A stretch of 64,000 nucleotides of DNA from Darksidea phi. Taxonomy: Eukaryota > Ascomycota > Dothideomycetes > Pleosporales > Lentitheciaceae. The DNA lies in assembly GCA_030770425.1 (NCBI GenBank), contig JASJFT010000170.1, positions 36,235 through 100,234 of the forward strand. The letters are read 5' to 3'. The notes beneath the pieces are model-generated. The model saw nothing but the letters and a program-made list of their open reading frames with translations, had not been told where the DNA came from and searched no databases. Below, one piece after another: positions 21,019-32,411 of the stretch; position 1 is the stretch's first letter, and the number at the start of each line of letters is the position of its first letter. The position numbers were made by a program, and so were the translations under genes.

Positions 21019-22515
21019 AGTCTATGGCATCAATTATATGGTTTTTGACATGGTCTTTTCATATTTGGTTGCGCTTGTTCGGTGTGGGATAGATGCGAGG
21101 TGCGATGCGCCTTCCATTCACGACATCGGCCAGCGAGGTCAACGAACATACAAACGCCTCGTATTCGAAATCCAGCTCAGTCCGCTCTAGCGAATCCTCT
21201 TGCTCTCTGTTCTCTGCCCTCTTTACAGCGACATTCGCTCGAAAACATCGTCAGACGCGCAAACCTCAATACTCCTATGTTCAACGCTGCCAGCCAATCA
21301 AACATCTTACTAGACTTTGGTCTCGAGTACGGCTCTCCTACCTCACCGTCGTGCCCTCGCAACCAATATTGGTCGCAAATCCCGAGCCCAAACCCGCACT
21401 TTCTACTGCGAACGCGCCGAACTGCCCAAATCTATTCGCTACGTAACTCTATCCGTCATTCAAGCGCTAGGAAAAGGTTGGGATCCGACCCAAATAACCC
21501 CGGAGGTTTCTAAGCAAGCGGCGGTCCGTCCGTCTCGCCGTGAAAGCAATCGACCACCCATTCCACAAATGTCCCCAGGAGGATGCGGACAGTGGAAAAG
21601 TCGACGTTGGAAGTTATGGGAATGTGCCAAAGAATCCGGAACCAGCATGGCAGGTACAGAAGGCGAGGAACACCTATGGGAGGAAGGTGAAGACCGAGGA
21701 GATAGACATGGATATGGAGGCTTCTGGTGTTGACGAAGAGAGTGAAGACGGCCCCAAGGAAACGATCTCGACATCAAGATAGCGCAGTTATTCCGCACAA
21801 AAGAGTACACAATGGATATTAACAGGAAAACGAAACCAGGGCGGTGAAAATGGAGCGACCACTGTCCAGCGCGCCGAGCTCACTTCGGAATCATACAGCG
21901 CCTGCCGCCCTTAGTCACAATAACAACAGGCCGTCTATTCTTGTCAATCCGTAGGGCGTGCATTGTTTTAGACATTTGTTCGAAACGGACTCGTCCCCTC
22001 AAATGTGGGATGATGGTCCGACTGGAGAGGGGCGGAGAGTGTACAGAAAGCGAGAGAAGGATTAAAGTAAAAAAGATGCGAAAGTCTGCTACTTTGCGCG
22101 ACGAGAGGCAGCAGTTGAGGCATGGACAGGAGCAGAGCATGGTCCCAGAAGGTAGTACGTGCTCAGAAAGGAGCTGGACGAAGAGAGTAAAAAGGTGCCC
22201 AAGAAGACATTCCTCAAATAGACTAATGGGGAACTTGGAGCGGAAATGAGAGAGGAGGTATTTACTAGCTTTAGCAGATATAAGTAAGCTCGCCGTTCGG
22301 GAATGGAGCTTAAGGCGAAGTTTGACGAGGGTATGAAGCATGCCTCAATAACTGAGCATGGGGCATATGAAACGATGTTGTAGAATGGCCGGGTGAAACC
22401 ATCGGAATCTACACAATGCTGAAGAATGGCGGGGGTAAATTTACTACATTACGAAAGGCACGCGCCGCCATACCGTAACGAGAACTTCACTTGCACATAT
22501 TGAAACACGAAGCGA
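21019..22515. other. Gene-poor region with a possible decayed coding stretch
   Basis: Between 21093 and 21782 coding-looking peptides occur in shifting frames (for example RYVTLSVIQALGKGWDPTQI, and KETISTSR at the end). I could not connect them by introns or recognise a family. The rest, to 22515, holds nothing identifiable. Confidence 0.3.
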
Positions 22516-23328
22516 ATGAGCTTCACCAAACCCTTGGATAGTACGGAGTCACAAAAGTCTGCGTTCGAGTATTCACTGATCCACAGTAAATCGGTCATTG
22601 GAAGAAGTATATCTGCCCCGCAGGCACATCACAACCCCCAACCGAAGGTGCTCATAAACGCAAGAATGCGCAGGTCAATCTTCCTAGCTTTCGCCAGTGC
22701 ACGAATACCCGCCTGGATAATCAAAATGCTACCCATCGAGCCCGATGCCCACTCGTTCACCAGACCGAAGTATCGGCCAAACGCATCATTCGCACCATAG
22801 CACGCGAAGTTCTCAGCTCTGCCCTCTAGCTTCGTCGAACTCTACAAATTTTCCCAGCCCGACATCGTTGCCCTCTCCCACTACGGAGATGTTGCTATAC
22901 CATGGCTGTGCGATATACAGGCCTCCTTGCACGACTATCCCGATAGCACATTGGAGCTTTTACATCAGTGGCTTGTTTCTCTGGTCGGGCATCGCCGAAT
23001 TGTGCTCATCAAGCTCATCGAAATCAGGGACAAGGCCAGGATGGTGATTGGGACGGAGGGAGCGCGGCGAGCATTGATGAGCGAGCGGACGGTCGTTCAA
23101 CCGGGAGAGGTGTGGGATGTAGAGGTGTGGGAAAAGTTGGATAGGCTGTTAAGGAGATTAGATGGGAGGATCGGTGGTGGCCTGCATGATGTTTGGGATA
23201 GTTTAGAAAAGTTAGCAGGCGTTTTGGAGAAAGTGCGCGGCTGGGCGGTAGTCCATAATGTAGACTTGGGTGAGGAGTGGAGGCGATTCGTGGATGGCGG
23301 GATAACCTCTCATGCGACAAGCAGTTAA
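22516..23328 (+). pseudogene. Unassigned decayed gene
   Basis: Coding-like sequence starts at ATG 22516 (MSFTKPLDSTESQKSAFEYS). It shifts frame near 22585 into HWKKYICPAGTSQPPTEGAH and continues to AKRIIRTIAREVLSSAL. It shifts again near 22850 into FVELYKFSQPDIVALSHYGD and then runs open to the stop at 23326-23328 (about 160 codons, rich in Leu, Arg and Trp, helical). No ATG opens the last segment, and a TAG blocks simple extension. The family is unknown. The continuity of sensible peptide across frames suggests a gene with two frameshifts, or introns I could not place. Confidence 0.4.
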
Positions 23329-23994
23329 CAAGTTGTAATGAGTTGTTCCGACAGGCAGGTTTCAATGATGTTGTGCATTGGGCAATAATTACTACCGTTA
23401 CCGTGGTAGATATGTGAAACAACCGTTCATTTAGAGTGCGGCGCAGCGGTACCGTCCGACAACGCTAGTACGCTCAGTAAGCCTGTGACATCACGGATCG
23501 TCTTTCATGCACCCCACATTCGGCTGCTGATAGTTTTAGGAGATCCGCAATGGGTGGGGCGTCGTATGCTGACGCCAGCATTAAACATATGTAGCCACGT
23601 TCCAAGGAAACGTTTTTACCAACGGTGGAAAAGTCCCTATATACTTTCGGTATAGCTTGGCAGCACGGATACCGAGAGAAGAGTAGATCCAGTGCGGTTA
23701 CATGTGATCTGATCCTCCATGGGGTAAGCATAGGAACGTAGAAGGGCCCACATGACAGCACGAGCTCGTATTGGGATCAAGTTGCAAGACATTATGACGA
23801 GCAGTGCCTTCACTTGGACGAACCGAAAATAGAATGGGATGCCGGTAACGATATAAAAACGACCTTCGTCGTCAAGGAAAGACCGCACAGTCATCAGCCC
23901 GTCGTCTTCTAAACACCACTAGTTCACACTTCAGCATATCAGGTCGGATACACACACACGCGGCCGTTCTACACCGCTCACTCCAACCATCAAA
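23329..23994. other. Promoter region of the small secreted protein gene
   Basis: About 665 nt. A TATAAAA box is at 23852-23858, about 140 nt before ATG 23995. No gene seen. Confidence 0.4.
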
Positions 23995-24518
23995 ATGCTT
24001 TCCAAGATCGCCGCCCTCGCCCTTCTCTCCGCTACGGCACTCGCAGCCCCAGCGCCAGCCGCATCCTCCAGCGCCCCCTACAGCTGGTCCGTCACCGACT
24101 ACAGCAGCACCTGCACCGCAGCAACCTGCTTCTACGGCTTCAACGTATCCGGGCCCACTGGCCCCTCCGGCGAGCCCTCCTTCACCGCGACCGGCTGCTC
24201 CGGCCGATACCCAGACCAACAAGACTTCAAGTCTTGCGCTGAAGTCGGCATCGATCTTCCCGGCGACGTGCAGATACTGGAGCAGGGCGTGCAGGAAGCC
24301 GGCAAGGCGATCGTGTTCGTGCAGTTGAGCTGGAAGAAGTGAGTTACCTTGGAGCGTTAGGGTTGTTGAGAGGGATTATTCGCTAACGTGTGTGCTTTAG
24401 GGATAATGTCAAGTATACTCTGACGGGCAACCAGACTGTGGCACATACTGGTCTGGGAGGACCGATCGGGTTCGAGATCGTGCCGAATGCTATTACTGGT
24501 GTTCCGGATAAGATGTAA
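23995..24518 (+). CDS. Small secreted four-cysteine protein (effector-like)
   Basis: Exons 23995-24338 and 24401-24518 flank a 62-nt intron (GTGAGT..TAG, CTAAC branch point). The product is 153 aa. Residues 1-18 are a signal peptide (MLSKIAALALLSATALAA). The mature part begins APAPAASSSAPYSWSVTDYS and has four cysteines (40, 45, 68, 81), enough for two disulfides. A beta-rich second half ends IVPNAITGVPDKM. Length, the Y-W-x-V-x-x-Y start and the Cys pattern recall the small secreted proteins labelled AA1-like (Alt a 1-like) in Dothideomycetes, but this is from memory. The likely role is extracellular, possibly plant or substrate interaction. The short second exon carries the C-terminal 39 residues and is easily missed. 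Confidence 0.75.
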
Positions 24519-25842
24519 GAGTGTGGACTGATGAGCGGCAACAATCATGGTGGTTTGATTAGAAGATGTGTGTATAACTCGTAATACTACGACGCTATCG
24601 GACTCAATGCAATTTGATTGGAGGATTGTACCTACTACGTACTGTTTAGCTACTAATTTGCGCTCGCATGGTCCAATTAAAGTGCTGACATCTGGCTCTT
24701 TGCAACCTACTTAGGCTTATGATCGCGTAGTATAACCAAACTTGGTAATATTGACATACATATTTCCACTGAAGCGTGCTCCACTTAATTAATCCCATAT
24801 TTCAGCAAAGGATCTTGAACCAGGAGGTACGGTGCACAGAGCGTATGCGAATTAGCACTAGATCCCTCACCCATCACGTTTAACCCTACAACCACTACTT
24901 AAGCCTTGCCGATTTAAACAAATCTAAACGCCTACTACTACGTTTCCAACCCATCCATTACCCTCATCTTTTGCTCAACCCCCGCATGACCACGGATTGG
25001 TCCCGTAGCTATAGAAAAAGTAGGTGGTGTGGAAGGGCCATTGACACCGAACTTTCTCCCATGCCGCTCCTACACATCTTTCCAAAACTGTCTACTAAGG
25101 AATCGACATGGATGCGAACCATCGAGTCCGTAGTGCTGATAAGCACAGCGACGCACCTACCCGGGAAAATAACTACCAACACTTCTTCCCTGCACGAGCT
25201 CCGCCGATGTTTCTCCTCCGTCTTTAGATCCCCAATCGTCGTCGGGTAATATCTTCGGTACCAACCTGCGTCTAATACTAGCACGGTCCACCATGCAAAC
25301 TCCACGTGGGCGTACGCCCGATCCTGCTGATGAAAGTACCCGATCCTACACCCAATCTAGCACTAGCCGAAGCTGCAATGGGGGAAGGAGTACACGACCG
25401 TGCCTCTCCGTAGCGCTACCCTCTGATTGATGACTTTCGGACGCATGCTTTTGCGCTTGTGCGATCGTTGGGCGGGGAGCGTAGACTCCCCATTCGCTAA
25501 TGTCGGGACTGCTGCGGTGAGTTCGGTCACGATGTGCATTGTCCTAACTGCGCGCCGGTTCCAGGGATCGATGAGAAACGTACACGCGGGAGCAGGGTAC
25601 CAGTACTGCTCGGAGAATGCGAAGATGAAAGTATTAAACATTTCAATTGGGTTCGGATGCGCTCTGCTGCGCTGCGCTGCGCGCTGCATGACGCTTCCCG
25701 GGGGCCATGTAGTCCGTCTAGCCCGATTCCTATCCATCTAAAAGGCGCCATATTGGTATCTCAAACACGCGCTCTAAAGTATACAAAGAAAGACGATTCT
25801 AAGGGGAGCCAAGGAGAGAAATGAGTAGAGTATGGCTCACTT
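24519..25842. other. Intergenic, no gene seen
   Basis: About 1.3 kb between the secreted protein gene and the convergent SAT4 gene. Only short frames; no splice-connected coding path found. Confidence 0.45.
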
Positions 25843-27843
25843 CTATCTCCCCTCATCACTAACGCTAACCACCGTCTTGGTGACGGCGATGCCCCCAAGC
25901 CCCAGGCCCAACCCACCATTCAACCTCCCTTCACTCTCGCCCTCGCCGTCTGTCCGCGCAACAACACTACCCCCGTACGCAACCTCCCCGTACCTCGCCT
26001 TCTTCTTCTCTTTGGCTTTCTCGCCTGAATTTCGCTTCCCCTTCTCCATCGCTTTGTTCTTGATCTGCTGTTGTTTCATGAGGGATTCCCAGCGGTCGGC
26101 ACCCGCGGAGGCTTTGTATGCGTAATCGGAAGAGGCGTTGGAGAAGGTGATGTCGGGAACGGAACGGGGTGGTGAGCGGGCGGCGGCTTTACCGGTGTTG
26201 TCTTTGGTCGAGGACGGGATTGTGGTGTTGCTGTTGGGTGAGGCTACGACGGGAGTCGGCGCTCTCATCGGGGTGGGAGCCCTCATGCTCACCGAGCTCT
26301 TTCTCTCCACCAACTGATCGGTCGCGGCAATACTCGGACTCGCCTTCGCGTTCATGACGTCCAGCTCGGTTTCTTGCCCCTGCAACATCTTTTCCACGCT
26401 GTCGCCACTCATACTCGTATCTGATCGCTTCTGGCCCATGATGAACGATATCCGGCTTCCCTTCATACCAGTGGTAGTGTGCTCTTTGTCAGCAGCGGAT
26501 GGGCCTCGAGACGTGCTCGGCCAGCGCCCACGGCCGATGGTCATCTTGTTTGCGTAGTGCAAATTTTCAGGGTCACCGCTGCGGTTGGATTTGCTGCTGC
26601 CGGCGAAGTACGAGGTTATGCCGTGGCCGAGGAAGCGGAAGAGCGGCCGCCAGGTGGGCATGCAGGCGACCATGACGGCGGCGCTAGATTCGATGGTACT
26701 GAGGATGGCAATGGGTACAAAGTCCCCTTTGGTAATATGAGCGATTGGCCTAGGATGCGGAGAACGGTTGTAGGCGAGGACTTACAAGTCGGATCTACGG
26801 TCTCGACCTTTTTCGCATAAAGAAGCCGCACAACGCTGATCACACAGACGATGGTGCCCACGAGGAAGAGGGAGCACACGGACAATTTGGTCCGTTTGTC
26901 GAGTTGGAGGCTCAGCACGACGGGGATCGGAAGGGCAAGGATATATATGTCGCTTGTTATGTTTATGACGCCGAATGCGATGATTGCTGTTCCCATTAGC
27001 CTTCTATCTTGGGGCTAGTATTCGGAAGGGAAGTAACGGACCGGCTTTAAAATTAAGACAGTACATCTTCACGCCCGGCGGCGGCTCGGTCCATAGGCTA
27101 GAGATCGGTACGCACTGGAAGATGTAGACGAAGACGGGTGGGATGGCTGATAAGAAGACGAAGATAGCTGAGATCCAGACGGTAGGCATAAACCAGCCAC
27201 CCGTGCGAGAGAAGAGGCGGCTATAGAGGCTCAGAACGGAGAGTTTGGCGAAGGGGATGGAGAGGTTGTAGAAGGTTTGTGCTGTCAGAGTGACCTGTTG
27301 ATGTCAGCGGAGTGCTTAGAGTTAGAATTCGTGTTCTTACCAAAGTAAAGCTTCTCGGATCGTTCATTAAGATGCTGTGTGCTCCCATGCCGTATTTAGT
27401 GCTGGTAACGAGACACGTTACATGCCCTAATACGCATAACTGATGATAGTTAGGCTCAGATCTTCAACACTGTAAATGACAATAATGGTGGCATTTCGCG
27501 CGCATTCATAGCACCGAGCTATGATGGCATGTCACTATCCTGCCAATGACATTCCAACCCGACGACAATGTTCGTTTCTGTGTCCCCTCCGGCTCCGCAA
27601 CCCCCAATCTGATCACGATAGGCTCTTGGGAAGGGAAGGTAAATAACTTACTGCCGCGCAAAATATCAACCAGTCGTCTAGCCCTAGATGTGTTCCTATC
27701 TTTATCCTCGCCCCAAACCGCAGTGCCACTGATACGAACGCGACAACCAAAAAAGCCACGTTCGTTCCTATAAGCAATGGTTGCCGACTCTCGTTGATGT
27801 GTGCTTCCATGTACGCTCGTTGTTCGGCCGAAGGGTGCAACAT
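25843..27843 (-). CDS. SAT4-family fungal rhodopsin-domain membrane protein (five exons)
   Basis: Exons are complement of 27652-27843, 27341-27439, 27042-27294, 26786-26986 and 25843-26726. The introns are 212, 46, 55 and 59 nt with GT..AG ends, and all phases match. The product is 542 aa. Seven membrane helices fill about residues 22-300. Family signatures are GLDDWLIF after helix 2, KYGMGAH, YNLSIPFAKLSVLSLYSRLF, FQCVPISSLW, and SDIYILALPIPVVLSLQLDK leading into the cytosolic loop. The C-terminal about 240 residues are a long cytosolic Ser/Thr/Lys-rich tail with a repeated MRAPTP motif and a Gly/Leu-rich end. The family (Pfam fungal rhodopsin domain, related to Pth11-like receptors but here without a CFEM domain) is thought to be plasma-membrane sensors. 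Ligand unknown. Confidence 0.9.
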
Positions 27844-28259
27844 AGTCGCGGGGAGCGCTGCTCCGCTTTTCTTCCGGGGATGCGAGTCGTGTCGGTGGAT
27901 ATCGCGTAATATAGGTGCGAAGAGGGAGGAGTGAGTGCACGTTCGAGATGTGCTCTCTCTGATCGGTTCGACGTTCGACGTTCGACGTTTGACAAACGTC
28001 TCGCTTTCGCAGTTGTCCAGTACGCAGCGCAGGAAGCGCATTACATTCCTCCTTTTCGAGGCGTTGTACAAGTGCAATCTTGTGCTAGACTACTCAGTAG
28101 TCGTCGAAAGCGTCATTCATGCGTGTCGTTCCTCGCCCCAAAACGTCAAACCAGAAGAACAGCAAGAGGGGACACAAAGGGAGCCGGCAAGTGAGTATGC
28201 GCCGTTCGGGGTGTGCTACGGACGGGCCTTGAAGAGCCGAGCGCTTGTACTGTGCCTCT
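27844..28259. other. Promoter side of the SAT4 gene
   Basis: About 415 nt. A near-palindromic run of TTCGACG words lies at 27967-27990 (three close copies of GTTCGACG/CGTTCGACG). No gene seen. Confidence 0.35.
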
Positions 28260-28829
28260 AACCCTCCAACGCCCACCCAATGAGCGCATCTTGTACAACA
28301 CCGAAGGATTTAATCGAAGCAAATTGCTGCACTCTGAGGCGTGAGATGATGAGGCCAACATTCCAGCGGGGAGTAAGACGCATAAACGACGGCAGCCGAA
28401 GCAACTTCGACGAGAAGGCCAATCGTAAAGAAGCACAGGGAAATGATGAAGGGTTGCGATTGGTAATCTGATGTAAGATCCAAGGTAGGTGTTCGCCAAC
28501 ACGTGGTCGGTGTCCGTGTTCCGCCCCAATCCAGCAAAGCTCATTCCTCTTAAGGCATAGCGCAGATATCATCGGACTCCGCCTTGCACTTTAATTCTGG
28601 GCGGGTCCAGGCTAGCTGTTTGGGCAGCGATGTGATCCCCAAACAAGATTCGATGCGAATAGGGATCACAGTTAATGGCTTGATAGTAGAACTGCACATA
28701 GAAGGTGAAGCCTGCCGGGCGAACGACGAACAAAGAGATGTTAGGCTTGGCCTGATAGATGGAGGCTGGCGCCAAGTTGACGTGGCTGATTGCTGGTGTG
28801 GGAGAGCCTGGGACCAAAGTGCTGCCCAC
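28260..28829 (-). pseudogene. Possible decayed membrane-protein gene, unassigned
   Basis: The minus-strand sequence contains hydrophobic coding-looking peptides in two frames. At 28569-28829 they include PAGFTFYVQFYYQAINCDPY. At 28310-28537 they include FIISLCFFTIGLLVEVASAA, which after a frame change near 28370 continues VGLIISRLRVQQFASIKSFG to a TAG at 28260. There is no continuous frame. It may be a broken neighbour of the SAT4 gene, but the family cannot be named. Confidence 0.3.
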
Positions 28830-31349
28830 TTGCGTGAGTGGCCATCCAGAAACAGGGCCGTTGCCTTGCCTAAACGGTGTTTCTCCTCTCGAGCGGCTCT
28901 TTTACATGCCGCGTCTAGGACGGTATTGCACGAGGCCTAGGCATCATATTAACGCAGGTGGCGTGGGATTCATATCGTACTGTGGTACACCGAGCAGTTC
29001 GCACGGGTCTACTCAGGTCCAATAACTGACTGGACGGGGAGTTTGTGAGATGCACCTAGTATAATTAGCCCTTTCAACTTTGTGGGGCAGCTGCTCGGGG
29101 TAGCGATGTGACATTATTTACCCTGCAACCACAGCAACTGCGCCCAAGAGGCGACGGCAGTGAGAACGCCCGAGAGATGAGCTATGCAGTTGCCGCCCCA
29201 GAGTGATGCTTATCCTGCATCGGCATGCGCCACATAACAGGATTTGTAGGGGCGCGTGACGAACTCGCGTTGTAGTCACCCAAATGCGAGGAACACGGCT
29301 ACTTGAGTTCTTGAAGGGGTTGCCGGAACACCGTGAGCGAATCGATAAAAGGCGGGGAGTCTGGAGTAACGAAGCGCGGCGTGACCACTCTCTGGTTATT
29401 TCCAGGACCGTCACATGGCTAGGACGCAGCATGGGTTCCTTCCTTGCTTTTACTCGGCATCGATGCTAGTCGCGGCATCGAGAGCAACACGGGCCGAGTA
29501 GTGTAAAATAGTCGTGGCCGAGGACGAGGGTTACGGGCAAGGTGACTGGTGAGTGGCCTTGCAACTACGATATGGGTATCGGGTCGGAAGAGAGCACAAC
29601 CAGGGACATGGGTCGGTTCTTCGATGGCGGCCACACGCATAGTGGTTGTATATCACGCGGAGACGGCCCCGCGATAGCATTCGATGGAGGCGGTCAGCGA
29701 CATTGCTTGTCGAAGGCTTCGGATGAAGCTGTGCATTCAGGAGCCGTTGCAGACGATAGGCGGACCGGTGGCAGCTATGGTTCATTTAGCGTAGGAAACG
29801 GCAGAGAAAATCTGTCCGCGTGAGTTTGGTGAGACTGGCACAACATTGGCGAAATAGCGAATAGTCGTTCCAAGCTCGTGACGCAGCAGGTCAGCCAACC
29901 ATGAGAGCCCATCGCGGAGTTCACGCCATCAGAAACTGTTCTCCCAGGGATGCTGCAGGAGCTAAAGGGGAGCCGGGAGCTTACCCGTGACTTCGGTCCA
30001 TCAATACGGTGTTCAATAGCGCGATCGGCAGTGCATGGGAATGCAATTATCCAGAGATGAGCCCGGGAAGCGGGAAGAGTCTAGATCCTGAACACCGAAC
30101 GCGCGGAATACGATGGTTGGCTATAGCCTGCAAGCGATGTCTTTCAGTCGCGGCCTGTAACTGGACAAACACGTCGCGTAAACCTATGCCTTCTACTATA
30201 TTGAGAACAGCTGGAAGTGCCAGGTTAAGTGCCAGGCCAACTAAGGAGACATCGGAGCTGGAAGACGGCTCCAGCGCTCATTTGCGAGGATGCATGTTTA
30301 GCGAGGACCCGCCGAAGCTTTGCGAGTCCATTGGCATCGGGTGGTCGGTACGAGGATGCAGGAAACCGGTTTGGCTGGAACACGGGGCTGGTTGACGTAG
30401 GGGTGTTCATGGCGGGAGCCGTTTGGACCGGACAGTCGTATCCGAGGAGGTCATCGTATGGGGCAGCTTGACTGGTTTGGCCAGACTCTGCCGTCGACGG
30501 TTGTGATTCAGCGCGAGGCCTGCCAAGTGGCAGAAGTCGTTTGATGACTGTACAGGTGATGGAAATTGCATATGCAGCAGTCGGTGTCCCCCTGGATCTC
30601 ATCCAACGTTGACCAGAGCGGTGTGGAGCCTCTGCCGTTGCCTGTTCTAGGAGGAGCATCGGTGGTTCCTGCTTCCGCGTAGTGGTGGGTACCGGAGGCT
30701 CGCCCAACAAATCGTTCCGACCCCAACCAAGCACCTTTGATTTGCTATGGCAATGCCTCTGTCTGAGGGCCTGGACGGGGCAAGTTTCGGGGAGATCCTC
30801 CCGCGGTCCCGAGTTGCGCCATGGAGGCGACGTGGGTAAGCACGCCCGTCATCCGCGCTAAGACACACCGTGTAAGCTCGTATAGACGCTCGCGGTCGTT
30901 TTCGTGCTCGGCGAGGAGGGAACAGGTGTGCTAATCGCGATCGGCTGGAGTAAAATGGGAGCGCAGCCAATGACGGGCGCCGCCGAGGGGCACCAGCATG
31001 GCGGCAGGAGGTCCAATTTGGCCCGGACTTTTGAGCAGCACATCGCCCGAATTAACCATCGGTGAAGGGGATGCATGCATGTCACGCCTGGCTGTGCGGT
31101 ATGGTCCCCAACTTTGCCCCGTTCGCAGAGCCCTACGGCAGGGCCCCGTATCTGGCGTGGGGGCGGCACGGTATCTGAAGAAGCGGCAAAGCGGGAGGGC
31201 GATGCCATGGTGGAGCGGGTTCCAGCCAGGCTGTGGTTCCGGACGCGGCACAGCAAAGCTTGTGACGACCATCATCTCATGTCCCTCGAGCCGTGGGCGG
31301 TGGCGGGCTTTGGGGAAGGAGCGAGTGCCAGAAGACGCGGTCGGGGACG
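28830..31349. other. Gene-poor, GC-rich region
   Basis: About 2.5 kb with many overlapping mid-length frames on both strands, as expected by chance in GC-rich DNA. None has a motif, a good start or linked exons. No transposon ends recognised. Confidence 0.45.
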
Positions 31350-31454
31350 GAGCATGGAGCATGGAGCATAGAGCATAGAGCATCGAGTATAGAGCATGGA
31401 GCATGGAGCATGGAGCATGGAGCATGGCGCATGGAGCATGGAGCGTGTAGCATG
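31350..31454 (+). repeat. 7-bp minisatellite (GAGCATG)n
   Basis: Fifteen consecutive 7-nt units, mostly GAGCATG with GAGCATA, GAGCATC, GAGTATA, GCGCATG and GAGCGTG variants. The unit length is not a multiple of three and lacks stops, so several frames stay open through it. Confidence 0.9.
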
Positions 31455-32411
31455 GGTGAGTGGCAGCTGGGCGTGTTAGCAGCGTCGCAGACAGGAAGGG
31501 ACGGCCATGCCATTGCTCGCCCGCCACTGCCTGGTGTCTGGGTCCTGGTGTCGCCGGGCCCCGGTTCCAAGGTCGCCATGCGACTGCCATGCTCGCCAAC
31601 GGCAGGCGCAGGCGAGAGACGCGCCTTCCAGATACAATGCGCGCATTTATTGGAAGGCGCCATGTGAGAGGGATGCAGGCGCGTCCGAGACGGCTGTTGA
31701 TCGCTGCCGCGCTGATTGCCGAGCCGGATGCTTCGATGATGGCCCTGCGGCTCGGGAGGGGGGAGGGGGGACGCGCTCGTCGTGCTGGCCGTCCTGCGCA
31801 GACAGGATGGAAAGACAGAGTCGCACACGGTCGCAGAGTGGATGCTCGATGGAGCGCGTCCGTTCGCCCTCGGGCCGAAGCCGCGTGGTCTGAGCGAGCC
31901 CTGGAGGCTCCGCCCCGTGATCTGCCGCCCCTCTGCGCAAATCTGTGGGCCGGCGTGCCCAATGCCCAAACCTCCCGCTCGCTCGCGGCCGCCGTGGCCG
32001 CCTGGCGCTCTGCGCTCTCCGGGTCCTCCAGATGGCCCAATGGATCGATCCGCCGTCTCCCCGCGAATGCTTTGCATGTCACATTGCAGCCCGCGGCATG
32101 GAGGTATGCTTCCGGCAAATCACACCCCCTCCCCCAGCGCCTCATCCACTGCTCGCACGCCGACGAGAACCCTGGTCTCAGTGGCGTCTGTACACCTAAA
32201 TCCTTCGTCTGTCCGCGCCGCAAGAGCGGAAGCACTGGCCCACGAAATGAGACGACGCCCACCGAGTCCGTGAGACGTTCGCTCTTCTCCCTGTACGACC
32301 TCGACCTGCGACGCCGCGAGGCCGCCTGCTTGGGCGGATTGCTTCATATTGCCGCCGCCGTCCCGTGGCTCGCCGCCGACCGCTCGCTGCTGCTGCCGTC
32401 AACCGTCGAGC
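31455..32411. other. GC-rich region upstream of the 32412 gene
   Basis: About 950 nt with long frames in several phases (including antisense to 32262) that I treat as shadows of composition. The last part presumably includes the promoter and 5' untranslated region of the next gene. Confidence 0.4.
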
